Positions 55,381 through 64,000 of a DNA stretch of 64,000 nucleotides are shown piece after piece (positions within the stretch are counted from its first letter, which is position 1; each line of letters opens with the position of its first letter). Position numbers and translations under genes: made by a program. The notes under the pieces were generated by a model that saw nothing but the letters and a program-made list of their open reading frames with translations, searched no databases and was not told the origin of the DNA. The DNA is from Panicum virgatum (lineage: Eukaryota; Streptophyta; Magnoliopsida; Poales; Poaceae): NCBI RefSeq assembly GCF_016808335.1, contig NC_053143.1, forward strand, positions 53,475,441-53,539,440, read 5' to 3'.

Positions 55381-58215
55381 AACGCTCTGGCTGGCAGGAC
55401 CCCAATTTGAAACACCGTCCACTCCTGGGCTCCGCTCATCCGTCCGATCGGGGTTCGGCGGCCAAGATTAGGCGCGTCTTCCTCGTCTTGGGCTCCGCCG
55501 CCGACCATGCCGCGAGCGCGCCAGGACCACAGTGTTTGTGTTACCCTGGTTCCGCGCGCACTGGATGCGATAGGTGCAGAGCAGAAGCTGCTCCATCGAT
55601 CGCGAGTGGAATCGGCGCGACGATGACGGTGCTCCTGCCAGCCAGAGCGTGCCGGGGGATGAGCAAGCGCGGCAGCACATTCTATCCCCGCCGTACTGGC
55701 CGAACCAATGGACAGGTCCTTCACTAGCTCATGGTTGGCTCAGAGCTCGGACCACAGAGGCCATGGCGGTCCGCCCACCTCACAGGGAAAGGAGGTGTGC
55801 TGTGGCGAAGCCCGCCTGCTCTGCTCATGGCAAGTTGAGCACCCGAGTTCGGCATGCAGCTTATCAGAAACCTGCTGCAGCGTGGAGAGTCCGCATGTCT
55901 TCAGCGCTGCAGCTTGCTCCGGTGTCATGTTAAAGAGTCCCTTCTCTGGAACCAATGAAGCATCTTGGACTCCTGACAACAGCATTAGCACATTGTTTGT
56001 TCAAGAATTGTAGCGCTGTTATACGATGCGTGCTAAAGCTGCAGCCCGTCCAAGAACAGAGAGATGGGAAGCACTTCCTGAATCGTGGCAAGAAGTTAGC
56101 TAGAAGATCCTAACAACACATATGCAGCATCACTGCACCTCACTCTGCTTCCGTGATGGTCGCTGGCGCGCATGAACCGTGTCGGCGGTAAACCACCTAT
56201 AAAATAGTCTAGATTACTAGATGTGGATTTGCGATGCAGTATTTGATTTGCTTGATCCATAATTAGCGTCTGTTTAGAAAGAAAGATAACGGTAAGCAGT
56301 CAGGGAAAATAAATAACGATAAACAACTTATGCAAATAATTGGGTGAAGTTAAAAGAAAACTTCGAACATAGAGCATCAGAACAGGACTGTGCATTCTAC
56401 ATAGTTCATAGAGCAGATATGCCCTTGCTTCATTGTGTTGGAAGTGAGATTGCTGGAGTTCGTGATTGAGATCGACTCAGTGCGGTGTTGTCTACACAAT
56501 AAGAGATGATCATCATATAGCTTTTGGCGGTTAGACATGTCAATTTTAACATTAAAGTTTCTAAGAAGACAGCTGTTGTGAATAGTTTTGTTGATGCATA
56601 AGAATCAAGACAAGGTCGAAGCAAAGGATTCAGAAGAAGTTTGAAGCGCAGTCTTTTTTAGCTTTCTTTCTTAGTCTTTGTCTTTCTTATTTTCTGTTTC
56701 TCAAATTGAGGCTTGGAGTCTAAGTACTCGTGTATCTTCTGGCTAGGTGGTCAGATTTCTTTGTGGTCGTAGACATTCGCTTATAAATGTTCAAGACTGG
56801 ATATTTTTCCTTATTGATCTAAAAAGATATGCTCTTGCTAGAAAAAGAATGATTTCACGTGGTTACGATTACGGATACTATAGATAAGGATAACATTGTC
56901 TTAATTAATTTCGTCCAATCTGCCCCATCCCTTGCATATCGTCGTCCTTTCCTGGCCACTATTTCCCATCCAATGCCCGCACCGCACTGCTCGGGAGTTC
57001 TTCGCTAGCAAGTAGCATCATAATGCCGAATACAGGCATACAACGTGCGCTCAGTATCCAAAATTATTAGGAAACCAGTTCACATTCTAGATCCATTTTC
57101 ACAGAAATAGACACATAGCAACTGCCTGTTCTAGTACTTAGTAGGCCCTGCCCTACCTGTAGATCAAGTGGATGGCTTGTTGCAAGATTCCTCAGGCCTA
57201 TAATAATCAACCCAACAGTTTCTTGCAATTAAATCAATTAAGATTTATTCAAGTAACCCCAACAGTTATCCAGCAACTACACAGCAGATATGCCCATGCT
57301 AGAAAAAACATGTCTCCAATGTGGAACGCTAATAATTTATTAATTTGGTTATAGCTATCATAGTGACTCTGTAGCTTTCCCTGATGTTGACCTAATGACC
57401 TTAGGTTTAAAGACCCAACTGTGTGCCTTCTTTGCAGCTAGAATAATCTCGATGAGGGAACATGCAGATCTCCTATGTATGACATTTGAGCCATTTTAAC
57501 AATCTAGGACTGCAAGTAGAATTTCATAGTGCAGCCTAAGTTAGCCCAAATTATTTCTAGGACAGGGAACTTTTAGTACTCCCTCCGTTCTCGCATATAT
57601 GACCTCAACTAGCTAGTTAATTGTCCTAAGGGCCATTTATTTGCGAACGGAGGTAGTTGACGGATTTTAGAAAACAGATCTAGTGTTGCTGTGGAGACAT
57701 GAAAATGGCTTCTAGACTTTGCAACAAAAGTATCTTGGTTCTAGGATGACTCAACTGCGTGATTTCTTTTTTTTTTGCAGGTAGAGTCCGAACAGCTCCT
57801 AACTAACCATTAGCCATTAGCCAGCTAACTGTTAGCTGTAACGAATCCAAACCAACCCTTATAGCAAAAGCACTACAATGCCACTTTAATTTTAAAACCA
57901 CTAACAGACTTGGGGCCAAAATCAAACGGTATTAAAGTTGAGGATCAGTACTACTAGACAAAACAAAAAAAGTTGAGGTGAAAAGTAGTACTTATTCCAC
58001 TAACAAAATGGTACCTTAAACTGATGCTGTTACAAGACAACGCCTTAACCACTCCTTTTCTGTGTATTTTAAAACACTTTCAGGCATTTAAGACGTGCTC
58101 CATTACGAGCTAGCTTACTCGGTTAACCAGCAGCAGGCCCTATAAATGGAGATCAATACAGGGGCACACAGAGTAGTTGGTTAAGCATTGCACCAAGTCA
58201 GTGCACACAGCTCAT
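55381..58215. other. Intergenic region with unassigned open frames
   Basis: From 55381 to about 56100 frames are open on both strands; the minus-strand stretch NMTPEQAAALKTCGLSTLQQ (55740-55991) reads like protein but I cannot place it, so it may be a captured gene fragment. From 56100 to 58215 the DNA is AT-rich with a mini-MITE at 57580-57650 and no recognised gene. Confidence 0.4.
57580..57650. mobile_element. Mini Stowaway-like MITE
   Basis: CTCCCTCCGTTCTCGCATAT at the left pairs with ATTTGCGAACGGAGG at the right; TA dinucleotides flank both ends. About 70 bp, without coding capacity. Confidence 0.65.
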
Positions 58216-59046
58216 ATGGCTGCAATCAAGGATACTGTTGCTAACAAGGAGGCCATCAGTGCCTTCGAACCTAGTTTGTGGGGCGACTTCTTTGCGACCT
58301 ATACTTCTGCTCCCTTACAGGCATGCATTTATAATTTTATTAGCTGCCAGCATGCTATTTTTTTATCTTTTTAAATAATTTATTATATAAGTATATATGT
58401 GAGTCCACAAGCAGAGGTCGGAGGAGTGGATGCGAGAGAGGAGGGATCAACTTAAGGGGGAAGTATGCCGGATGTTTGAGGATGAAAAGGCCATGAGCAT
58501 GGCTGACACGGTGAAGTTGGTGGACACGCTTCAACGCCTTGGCATAGATAACCATTTCATCAAGGACATCGACGAGGCCTTATATTGTGTCCATGATAAC
58601 GAGTTGGAGTTTGCCAACTCCAATGACTTGCATGTGGTTGCCCTCCAGTTTCGTCTCCTAAGGCAACATGGATTTTGGGTATCTGCAGGTAAATACACGT
58701 TTCTCCTTCTTTTCCTATTGCCACCCTATATACATTCTCTAGAAAGTGTTTATCATCATATAGTCTTCTTATAACATTTGAATGTGTCTATACTATTATA
58801 CAATAGAAGTTATAGAAAAGGTCACTGGTATAGGAGCTTTAATTGAAGAATATATGCATCATGTAGATGTATTTGACAAATTCAGAGATGACACCGGTAG
58901 TTTCGACATAAATTTAAGCAATGACACAAGGGGCCTGCTTAGCTTGTACAATGCTGCTCACATGGCGGTCCCTGGTGAGATGGTCCTAGATGATGCTATC
59001 ACCTTCACCAGGCGCCACCTTGAGGCTGCAAAAGGCAAAAACTTAG
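58216..59046 (+). pseudogene. Terpene synthase N-terminal fragment, cut by a copia element
   Basis: Monocot sesquiterpene synthase-like (TPS-a type) N-terminal domain. Exons: 58216-58320 (AFEPSLWGDFFATYTSAPLQ), 58415-58688 (RSEEWMRERRDQLKGEV ... LGIDNHFIKDIDEALYCVHD) and from 58867 ([20 protein letters not shown], then [16 protein letters not shown]). Phases agree. Exon 1 ends CAG followed by GC rather than GT, so it would be a GC-AG intron or a mutated donor. Exon 3 runs into the 5' LTR of a copia element at 59047 after HLEAAKGKN; the last codons to the TGA at 59055 are LTR sequence. The C-terminal domain with the metal-binding DDxxD motif is missing here and, if it survives, lies beyond the copia element outside the window. 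As it stands the locus gives about 189 residues instead of the usual 550 or so and cannot be active. Confidence 0.88.
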
Positions 59047-59580
59047 TGTTGGAATGATCTCTTTCCTAATAGACCCAACGGTCTATTAGGCCCCTAATCC
59101 GCGCCCTGATCGGGGGCGCCCAACCCTTAATGGTTGGTGGGCCCCCGCTGCACAGCGCTAGAATAAAAGGGGTGAAGGGGCCGGGGCACGCACAACGAAG
59201 TTCGTCGCGCCGCCAGTACCCTTTCCCACATCCTAAACCCTAGCCGATCTAGGGAGAGTGCTGGAGCAGCGGGAAGCCCCACCTACGCCGCATTCACCGC
59301 CGCCAGCTCTGTCACGTCGTCGCCGCCATCGTCCGCGACGCCATCGCTCCGGCATCAACTACACTGCTCCAATCGTCGCCGCCTTTGAGCGGATCTGCAT
59401 CAACGAACCCGTGATGGCCGGATCTAACTCTACTGCAGGCTCTGAAGGTCCTCTACCCCGCTCCTCTATCTCTTTTCTCTATGCTATTGTTGTAGTTCTA
59501 GGTTTATCTTGGACTCAGATCAAGAAAAGTAAAGGAAGTCTCTCTTGATCGTGCACTGTGTGATCCTAGATCCCTTAACA
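59047..59580 (+). repeat. 5' LTR of the copia element
   Basis: Runs from TGTTGGAATG to CCCTTAACA, followed by the primer site. A perfect 9 bp hairpin (ctaatagac 59066-59074 / gtctattag 59081-59089) with loop ccaacg lies near its left edge and a TATA-like gaataaaagg near 59160. The 3' boundary rests on the CA end plus the primer site. Confidence 0.85.
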
Positions 59581-59581
59581 T

Positions 59582-59592
59582 TGGTATCAGAC
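59582..59592 (+). promoter_or_regulatory. Primer-binding site of the copia element
   Basis: TGGTATCAGAC begins one base after the LTR and fits the initiator tRNA-Met primer used by most plant copia elements. Confidence 0.8.
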
Positions 59593-59703
59593 GCCTACAC
59601 TAAGTGTAGATCGAGATGGGAAGTGTAGATTCGGTCACGAATCAAAGAATCAAGACACAGAAAAAAGCAAATCGATCCAAATCGAAAAAGAAAAGAAAAG
59701 TCG

Positions 59704-59736
59704 AAACCCTAACCCTAACCCTAACCCTAACCCTAA
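59704..59736 (+). repeat. Telomere-like (CCCTAA)5 tract in the copia leader
   Basis: Five uninterrupted copies of the hexamer ccctaa follow gaaa. Plant telomeres are usually the heptamer CCCTAAA, so this is a hexamer variant. It lies about 120 bases after the LTR. Confidence 0.9.
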
Positions 59737-60409
59737 GAGGAAAAAGGGGGCGGGGCTTTACCTGGGTTTAATCACAAGCTCCACCGCCGGCCACCGGCCG
59801 CGTGGGAGCCCAACAGAGGGCTGGCTCGCCGGCACACAGATCGGAGCCGCCGCTCGTGGACTCGGGACACCTTCTCCACGCGCGGGCTCGGACAGGGCAC
59901 CACCACCGAGCCGCTCGACGGCGGCGTGCTCCCACACGGGGGAGCACGCGCGCCGGCGAGAGGGCCGGCAGCGGCGTCGCAGCAACCTTCCCCGGCGTTC
60001 ACCTCGTGGCTGCCGTGTTTTTTCGTGGAGAGAGAAGACGGGGAGGGAGCGAATGAAACTAGGGTTCAGGGGCAGCCGGCGCTCGCCGGTTTTTGATCCG
60101 CCGTGAAGGGCGGAGGGCCGTCGGATTCGATCCGACGGCTCACAGCGCTCGCGAGCGAGCAGGCCGGTTTAGGCCCAGGAGGGTGCCTCGCGCAGGCCGA
60201 TTAGGCGGCCCAGGCCCACGCTGCGGCCTGGGCGCGGGGCGCCGCGCCCGTGCAGGCAGGCCGGGCGCCTGCTGGGCCGCGCACAGTGTGGACATCGGGC
60301 CAATTTCTGGTCTGGGCCGTTTAAACAGTGACAGATTCAATTGTTTTTTGATTTTTCAGAAGCCTTTTCATAGTATTTTGATTATAGTTTGATCTCTATT
60401 CAATTTCGC

Positions 60410-60719
60410 ACCAACGTGTTTTATTGTTTAGAGATAAAAGTTTATTGTTTTGCTTCTGGAAATAGAAATTCTTACATGTTTCCGCTGCTAAGATTATATA
60501 GCTGCTTTTATACTTTAATTCGAACCAACGAGACAATTAAAGTTTAAGAGCATAGTTAAAAGTGAAATTTTAAGGATTATGGTATTGATAATTTTCTGAC
60601 CAACGTTGTTAATTACAATACTGTAATTTCATAGTTTTTGTGCATTTATTTCTATTTCTGCCCAACGGTGATATAGATTTAATTGCATAAACAGTTGTAT
60701 GTTCTATTTTGACCAACGT
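60410..60719 (+). repeat. Recurring ccaacg motif in the copia leader
   Basis: The 7-mer accaacg occurs at 60410, 60524, 60599 and 60713, with cccaacg at 60662, all ahead of the gag start. Spacings are 114, 75, 63 and 51 bases. Three sit in the longer phrase tgaccaacgtt or near it. Confidence 0.7.
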
Positions 60720-60781
60720 TGGAATTTTACATGCAATTATTGTTATTATGTTCTCACTATTTTTTGAAATTTTCAGCGGGG

Positions 60782-63700
60782 ATGAACTTGATGGGATTCA
60801 TCAGTCACATCCCGACTCTAAAAGGAGACAACTATGGCGAATGGATCAAGAAGGTTGATCTTGCTTTCGTCTGTGGAGAAGTGGATGAGATAATCACCAC
60901 TCCAAAGCCCACTGAGCCACCGGCTCCAGTGAGAGGGGAATCTGACACTGATGCTGAGTGGCAGAAAAAGCAAAGGGACTATGCTCCCTTAAAGATGGCT
61001 TATGATCTCGAAAAGACAAAGTGGAATAACGCCAACAAGAAATGTTTGGCTGTTATAAAGAACACAATTGATCCTAACATTTTGGGTTCAATTGGAGAGT
61101 GTGATTCAGCTGCAGAATACCTTGCAAAGATAAAGAATCAGTTTACTGGTTCTTCAAAGACTTATGCCACACAGATCATAGAGCAGTTGATCACAAAAAG
61201 GTACTATGGCAATGCCGGTACGATAAGAGATCATATCATGGGGATGTGTGCTTTGAACTCCAAGCTCAAACCAATGGACTTGGATCTCAAAGAAGAGTTT
61301 ATGGTGCACCTGGTGTTCGCCTCTCTGCCAAAAGAGTTTGCAACGTTCGTTGTAAACTATAACTCACAGCCAGAGAAGTGGAACATGGAAAAGGCAATTG
61401 CAATGTGTGCACAAGAGGAAGATAGACTCAAGAAACAGAATGGTGGGTCTGTCAATTTTGTGCATAATAACAAGAAAAGGCCTTTCCAAGCTGCTTCTTC
61501 CTCTAAAGCTAAAGACAAAGCCCCTATACCACAGAAGTATCAGCAACAGCGTCAGCAACAGCGCACTCCAGCTCAAGATGAGTGCTTCCACTGTTTTGAC
61601 AAGGGGCATCGCAAAGCAGATTGTCCCGCTTATTTAAAGATGATAATGGCAAAGAATGGTGAGAATGTAATTTCATTTGTTAATGAATCCCTGTATTTAA
61701 AGTTTTCTAAATCTACTTGGTGGATTGATTCTGGTGCAACTGTGCATGTTGCAAATTCTTTACAGGGATTCCGTTCGACAAGGACTACGCAAAGAAGCGA
61801 AAGACACATTAAAGTCGCGAACGGAGTACAAGCAGATGTTGAAGCTGTTGGCGATGTCTCCATCGAGCTAGTTAATGGTTTCATGCTTGTATTAAAAGAT
61901 GTTTTATTTGTTCCTTCGCTTCAAAGAAACTTGATCAGTGTATCACGCTTAGACACAGATGGTTTTGGTTGTCATTTTGCGAATGGCAAATGTGAACTAT
62001 GGTTTGATAATAATTGTATTGGGGATGCTGTCCTTTACAATGATCTTTATTTATTATCTATGCGTGATAAAGTGCATTCTGTATGTAATGTGAATGTGAA
62101 TGAATCCTTGTCAGAGAAAGAAACAAAGAAAAGAAAGAGAACTCAAGATTCTTCATCGAAATTATGGCACTGTCGTTTAGGCCATATTTCGAGGGGGAGA
62201 ATTGAAAGATTAGTTAAAAGTGAAATTCTTCCACAGCTAGAGTTCTCTGATCTTGAACAATGCGTTGAATGCATTAAAGGAAAATTTGTAAAGCAAATTA
62301 AAAAGGGTGCCAAACGAAGTGCAGGAACGTTAGAAATAATTCACACTGATATATGTGGACCGTTTCCTGTGAAAAGTGTGGATGGCTATGATTCGTTCAT
62401 AACATTCACAGACGATTACTCCCGCTATGGTTACATTTATCCAATTAAAGAAAGATCTGAAGCATTGGATAAATTTAAAATATTCAAAGCTGAGGTTGAA
62501 AATCAGCTTGACAAAACAATTAAAATAGTAAGATCAGACCGTGGAGGGGAGTACTATGGTCGACATACCCCTTATGGACAAGTTCCTGGACCTTTTGCGA
62601 GGTTTTTACAGGAAAATGGTATAGTTGCCCAATACTCTACACCGGGGGAACCTCAGCAAAATGGAGTAGCTGAAAGGCGCAACCGTACACTAATGGATAT
62701 GGTGCGCAGTATGATGAGTTATTCCACATTGCCATTGAGTCTGTGGATGGAGGCATTAAAAACCGCCATCCATATTCTCAACAGAGTGCCAAGCAAATCG
62801 GTGCCCAAAACGCCGTATGAGCTATGGACAGGAAGAGAACCCTCACTGACTCACCTACGGGTCTGGGGGAGCCCAGCTGAGGCTAAAGTGTTTAATCCAA
62901 ATATTGGAAAACTGGATCCCAAAACTGTAAGCTGCCATTTTATAGGCTATCCTGAAAAGTCGAAAGGTTTTCGTTTCTACTGCCCAGACAGACATACAAA
63001 GTTTGTAGAAACGAGACATGCTGTCTTTCTAGAAAGTGAAATGATCAGGGGGAGCATGGTACCTAGAGAAATTGACCTTGAGGAGAAGCGGGTGTATGTG
63101 CCTACTCCTATGATTCAAGAGCCATTTTTCTCACTACCTGTTGATGCTGCACCAAAAGTTCCTGAAATAGTGACGTCAGTACCTTCTTCGGTTGTTGCTG
63201 CGCCAACTATTCCAGTTATTACGGTGTCAACACCTGTTGCAACTTCACCCATACCAACAGTGAGCGAAGGTTTGGAACCTGTCATCCAGGAACCGCCTGA
63301 ACCCGCGATTGGACATGAGGAGGAGGTGCTACAGCCCCCTATGGAAAATATGCCAGAAGTTGAGGAACAAAATGTGCCACAAACAGTGGCCCTTAGAAGG
63401 TCACAAAGAGAAAGAAGGTCGGCTATTTCTAGCGACTATGAAGTTTATAATACAGAAGAGATTCATATGGAGGGTGATCCCACTTCATATGAAGAAGCCA
63501 TGAGAAGTATTCACTCATCTAAATGGCTGGAAGCTATGAAGGATGAGATGAAATCAATGAGTTCCAATGGTGTTTGGGACTTAGAGGAAATTCCTAAAGG
63601 AGCCAAAACAGTAGGCTGTAAATGGGTTTACAAGATAAAACATGACTCCAAAGGGAATGTAGAAAGGTTCAAAGCGCGACTCGTGGCAAAAGGCTTCACG

Positions 63701-64000
63701 CAAAGAGAAGGGATAGACTATAACGAAACCTTTTCTCCGGTTTCGTGTAAAGATTCCTTCAGAATTATAATGGCATTGGTGGCACATTATGATTTAGAGT
63801 TACATCAGATGGATGTAAAGACGGCATTCCTTAACGGGGATTTGTATGAAAATGTTTATATGGCACAACCAAAAGGTTTTGTCATAAAAGAAAAGGAACA
63901 TATGGGGTGTCGCTTAAAGAAATCCATTTATGGATTAAAGCAAGCCTCTAGACAGTGGTATTTAAAGTTTGATGAAACCATAAGAAAATTTGGGTTTAAA
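60782..64000 (+). CDS. Copia gag-pol polyprotein, partial, open to the window end
   Basis: From the ATG at 60782 ([20 protein letters not shown]) I read 1073 codons without a stop up to base 64000, so the frame is truncated only by the window. Gag comes first, then a CCHC zinc knuckle [14 protein letters not shown] (about 61591), protease with [11 protein letters not shown] (about 61720), integrase zinc region (HCRLGH ... CVECIKGK, about 62166-62284) and DDE core ([29 protein letters not shown]), a Pro/Val-rich linker (63100-63350), and the start of reverse transcriptase ([59 protein letters not shown]). The RT catalytic YxDD box and RNase H would lie beyond the window. The intact frame suggests a recent insertion. 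I translated by eye, so a rare stop could have been missed. Confidence 0.9.
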   Translation, partial: MNLMGFISHIPTLKGDNYGEWIKKVDLAFVCGEVDEIITTPKPTEPPAPVRGESDTDAEWQKKQRDYAPLKMAYDLEKTKWNNANKKCLAVIKNTIDPNILGSIGECDSAAEYLAKIKNQFTGSSKTYATQIIEQLITKRYYGNAGTIRDHIMGMCALNSKLKPMDLDLKEEFMVHLVFASLPKEFATFVVNYNSQPEKWNMEKAIAMCAQEEDRLKKQNGGSVNFVHNNKKRPFQAASSSKAKDKAPIPQKYQQQRQQQRTPAQDECFHCFDKGHRKADCPAYLKMIMAKNGENVISFVNESLYLKFSKSTWWIDSGATVHVANSLQGFRSTRTTQRSERHIKVANGVQADVEAVGDVSIELVNGFMLVLKDVLFVPSLQRNLISVSRLDTDGFGCHFANGKCELWFDNNCIGDAVLYNDLYLLSMRDKVHSVCNVNVNESLSEKETKKRKRTQDSSSKLWHCRLGHISRGRIERLVKSEILPQLEFSDLEQCVECIKGKFVKQIKKGAKRSAGTLEIIHTDICGPFPVKSVDGYDSFITFTDDYSRYGYIYPIKERSEALDKFKIFKAEVENQLDKTIKIVRSDRGGEYYGRHTPYGQVPGPFARFLQENGIVAQYSTPGEPQQNGVAERRNRTLMDMVRSMMSYSTLPLSLWMEALKTAIHILNRVPSKSVPKTPYELWTGREPSLTHLRVWGSPAEAKVFNPNIGKLDPKTVSCHFIGYPEKSKGFRFYCPDRHTKFVETRHAVFLESEMIRGSMVPREIDLEEKRVYVPTPMIQEPFFSLPVDAAPKVPEIVTSVPSSVVAAPTIPVITVSTPVATSPIPTVSEGLEPVIQEPPEPAIGHEEEVLQPPMENMPEVEEQNVPQTVALRRSQRERRSAISSDYEVYNTEEIHMEGDPTSYEEAMRSIHSSKWLEAMKDEMKSMSSNGVWDLEEIPKGAKTVGCKWVYKIKHDSKGNVERFKARLVAKGFTQREGIDYNETFSPVSCKDSFRIIMALVAHYDLELHQMDVKTAFLNGDLYENVYMAQPKGFVIKEKEHMGCRLKKSIYGLKQASRQWYLKFDETIRKFGFK

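Larger units (their letters stand above)
59047..64000 (+). mobile_element. Ty1/copia LTR retrotransposon, 3' part beyond the window
   Basis: The element starts with TGTTGGAATGATCTC inside terpene synthase exon 3. It has a 5' LTR, a tRNA-Met-type primer site, a 1.2 kb leader and a gag-pol frame that is open to the last base of the window. Integrase precedes reverse transcriptase, which defines Ty1/copia. The 3' LTR and target duplication are outside the window. Confidence 0.93.

Noticed and set aside
59047..59057. Native C-terminus of a short terpene synthase
   Set aside because: The last codons and the TGA are part of the copia LTR, so the protein end is an insertion artefact.

Overview
The window is nuclear DNA from a grass. 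It shows GC-rich, intron-split plant genes in a sea of grass-type transposons (Stowaway and Tourist MITEs, Helitrons, CACTA ends, Ty3/gypsy and Ty1/copia LTR elements). A PACMAD grass, perhaps Andropogoneae, is my guess from the repeat families; the species cannot be fixed from sequence alone. There are no bacterial features, CRISPR arrays or operons. All exon models below were made by eye from splice sites and family conservation.

Layout. (1) 0.4-4.9 kb: a TMEM205-like (DUF4149) membrane-protein gene on the minus strand, with a one-base frame break in exon 2 and a 1.46 kb GC-rich TIR transposon in intron 1. (2) 5-7 kb: repeats, including a 270 bp segment that recurs near 26.7 kb and a long foldback. 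(3) 7.3-10 kb: an intact wall-associated receptor-like kinase (WAK) gene, minus strand. (4) 10.5-22.8 kb: a complete but mutated Ty3/gypsy Tat-lineage LTR retrotransposon carrying an antisense, spliced ORF. (5) 22.8-27 kb: intergenic DNA with a Helitron, a Tourist-like MITE and a Stowaway-like MITE. (6) 27.1-31.8 kb: an intact three-exon GH3 beta-D-xylosidase gene, minus strand, with a Helitron in its first intron. (7) 32-36.5 kb: intergenic DNA with a MITE, a possible organelle-derived patch and a tiny tRNA-like retro-insertion. (8) 36.6-37.4 kb: an RNA polymerase subunit 9 (RPB9) gene copy whose structure is preserved but which carries two TGA codons where Cys is expected. (9) 39.1-49.0 kb: a four-exon gene of unknown function with a 42-residue tandem repeat; its 7.5 kb last intron holds a 5.2 kb Reina-like chromovirus. 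(10) 49.8-50.5 kb: a tandem duplication whose first copy carries a Helitron, the second copy preserving the empty site. (11) 52.0-54.3 kb: a neprosin-family (DUF239) pseudogene cut by a MITE and frameshifted, followed by CACTA-like ends. (12) 58.2-64 kb: a terpene synthase N-terminal fragment cut in its third exon by a Ty1/copia element whose gag-pol frame stays open to the window edge.

Of seven host loci, WAK, beta-xylosidase and the unknown repeat gene look intact. RPB9, neprosin and terpene synthase are broken, and the TMEM205-like gene is probably broken. WAK and beta-xylosidase both act at the cell wall but nothing here links their regulation. The window's main interest is its nested transposon history: several insertions can be dated relative to each other or checked against an empty site inside the window.
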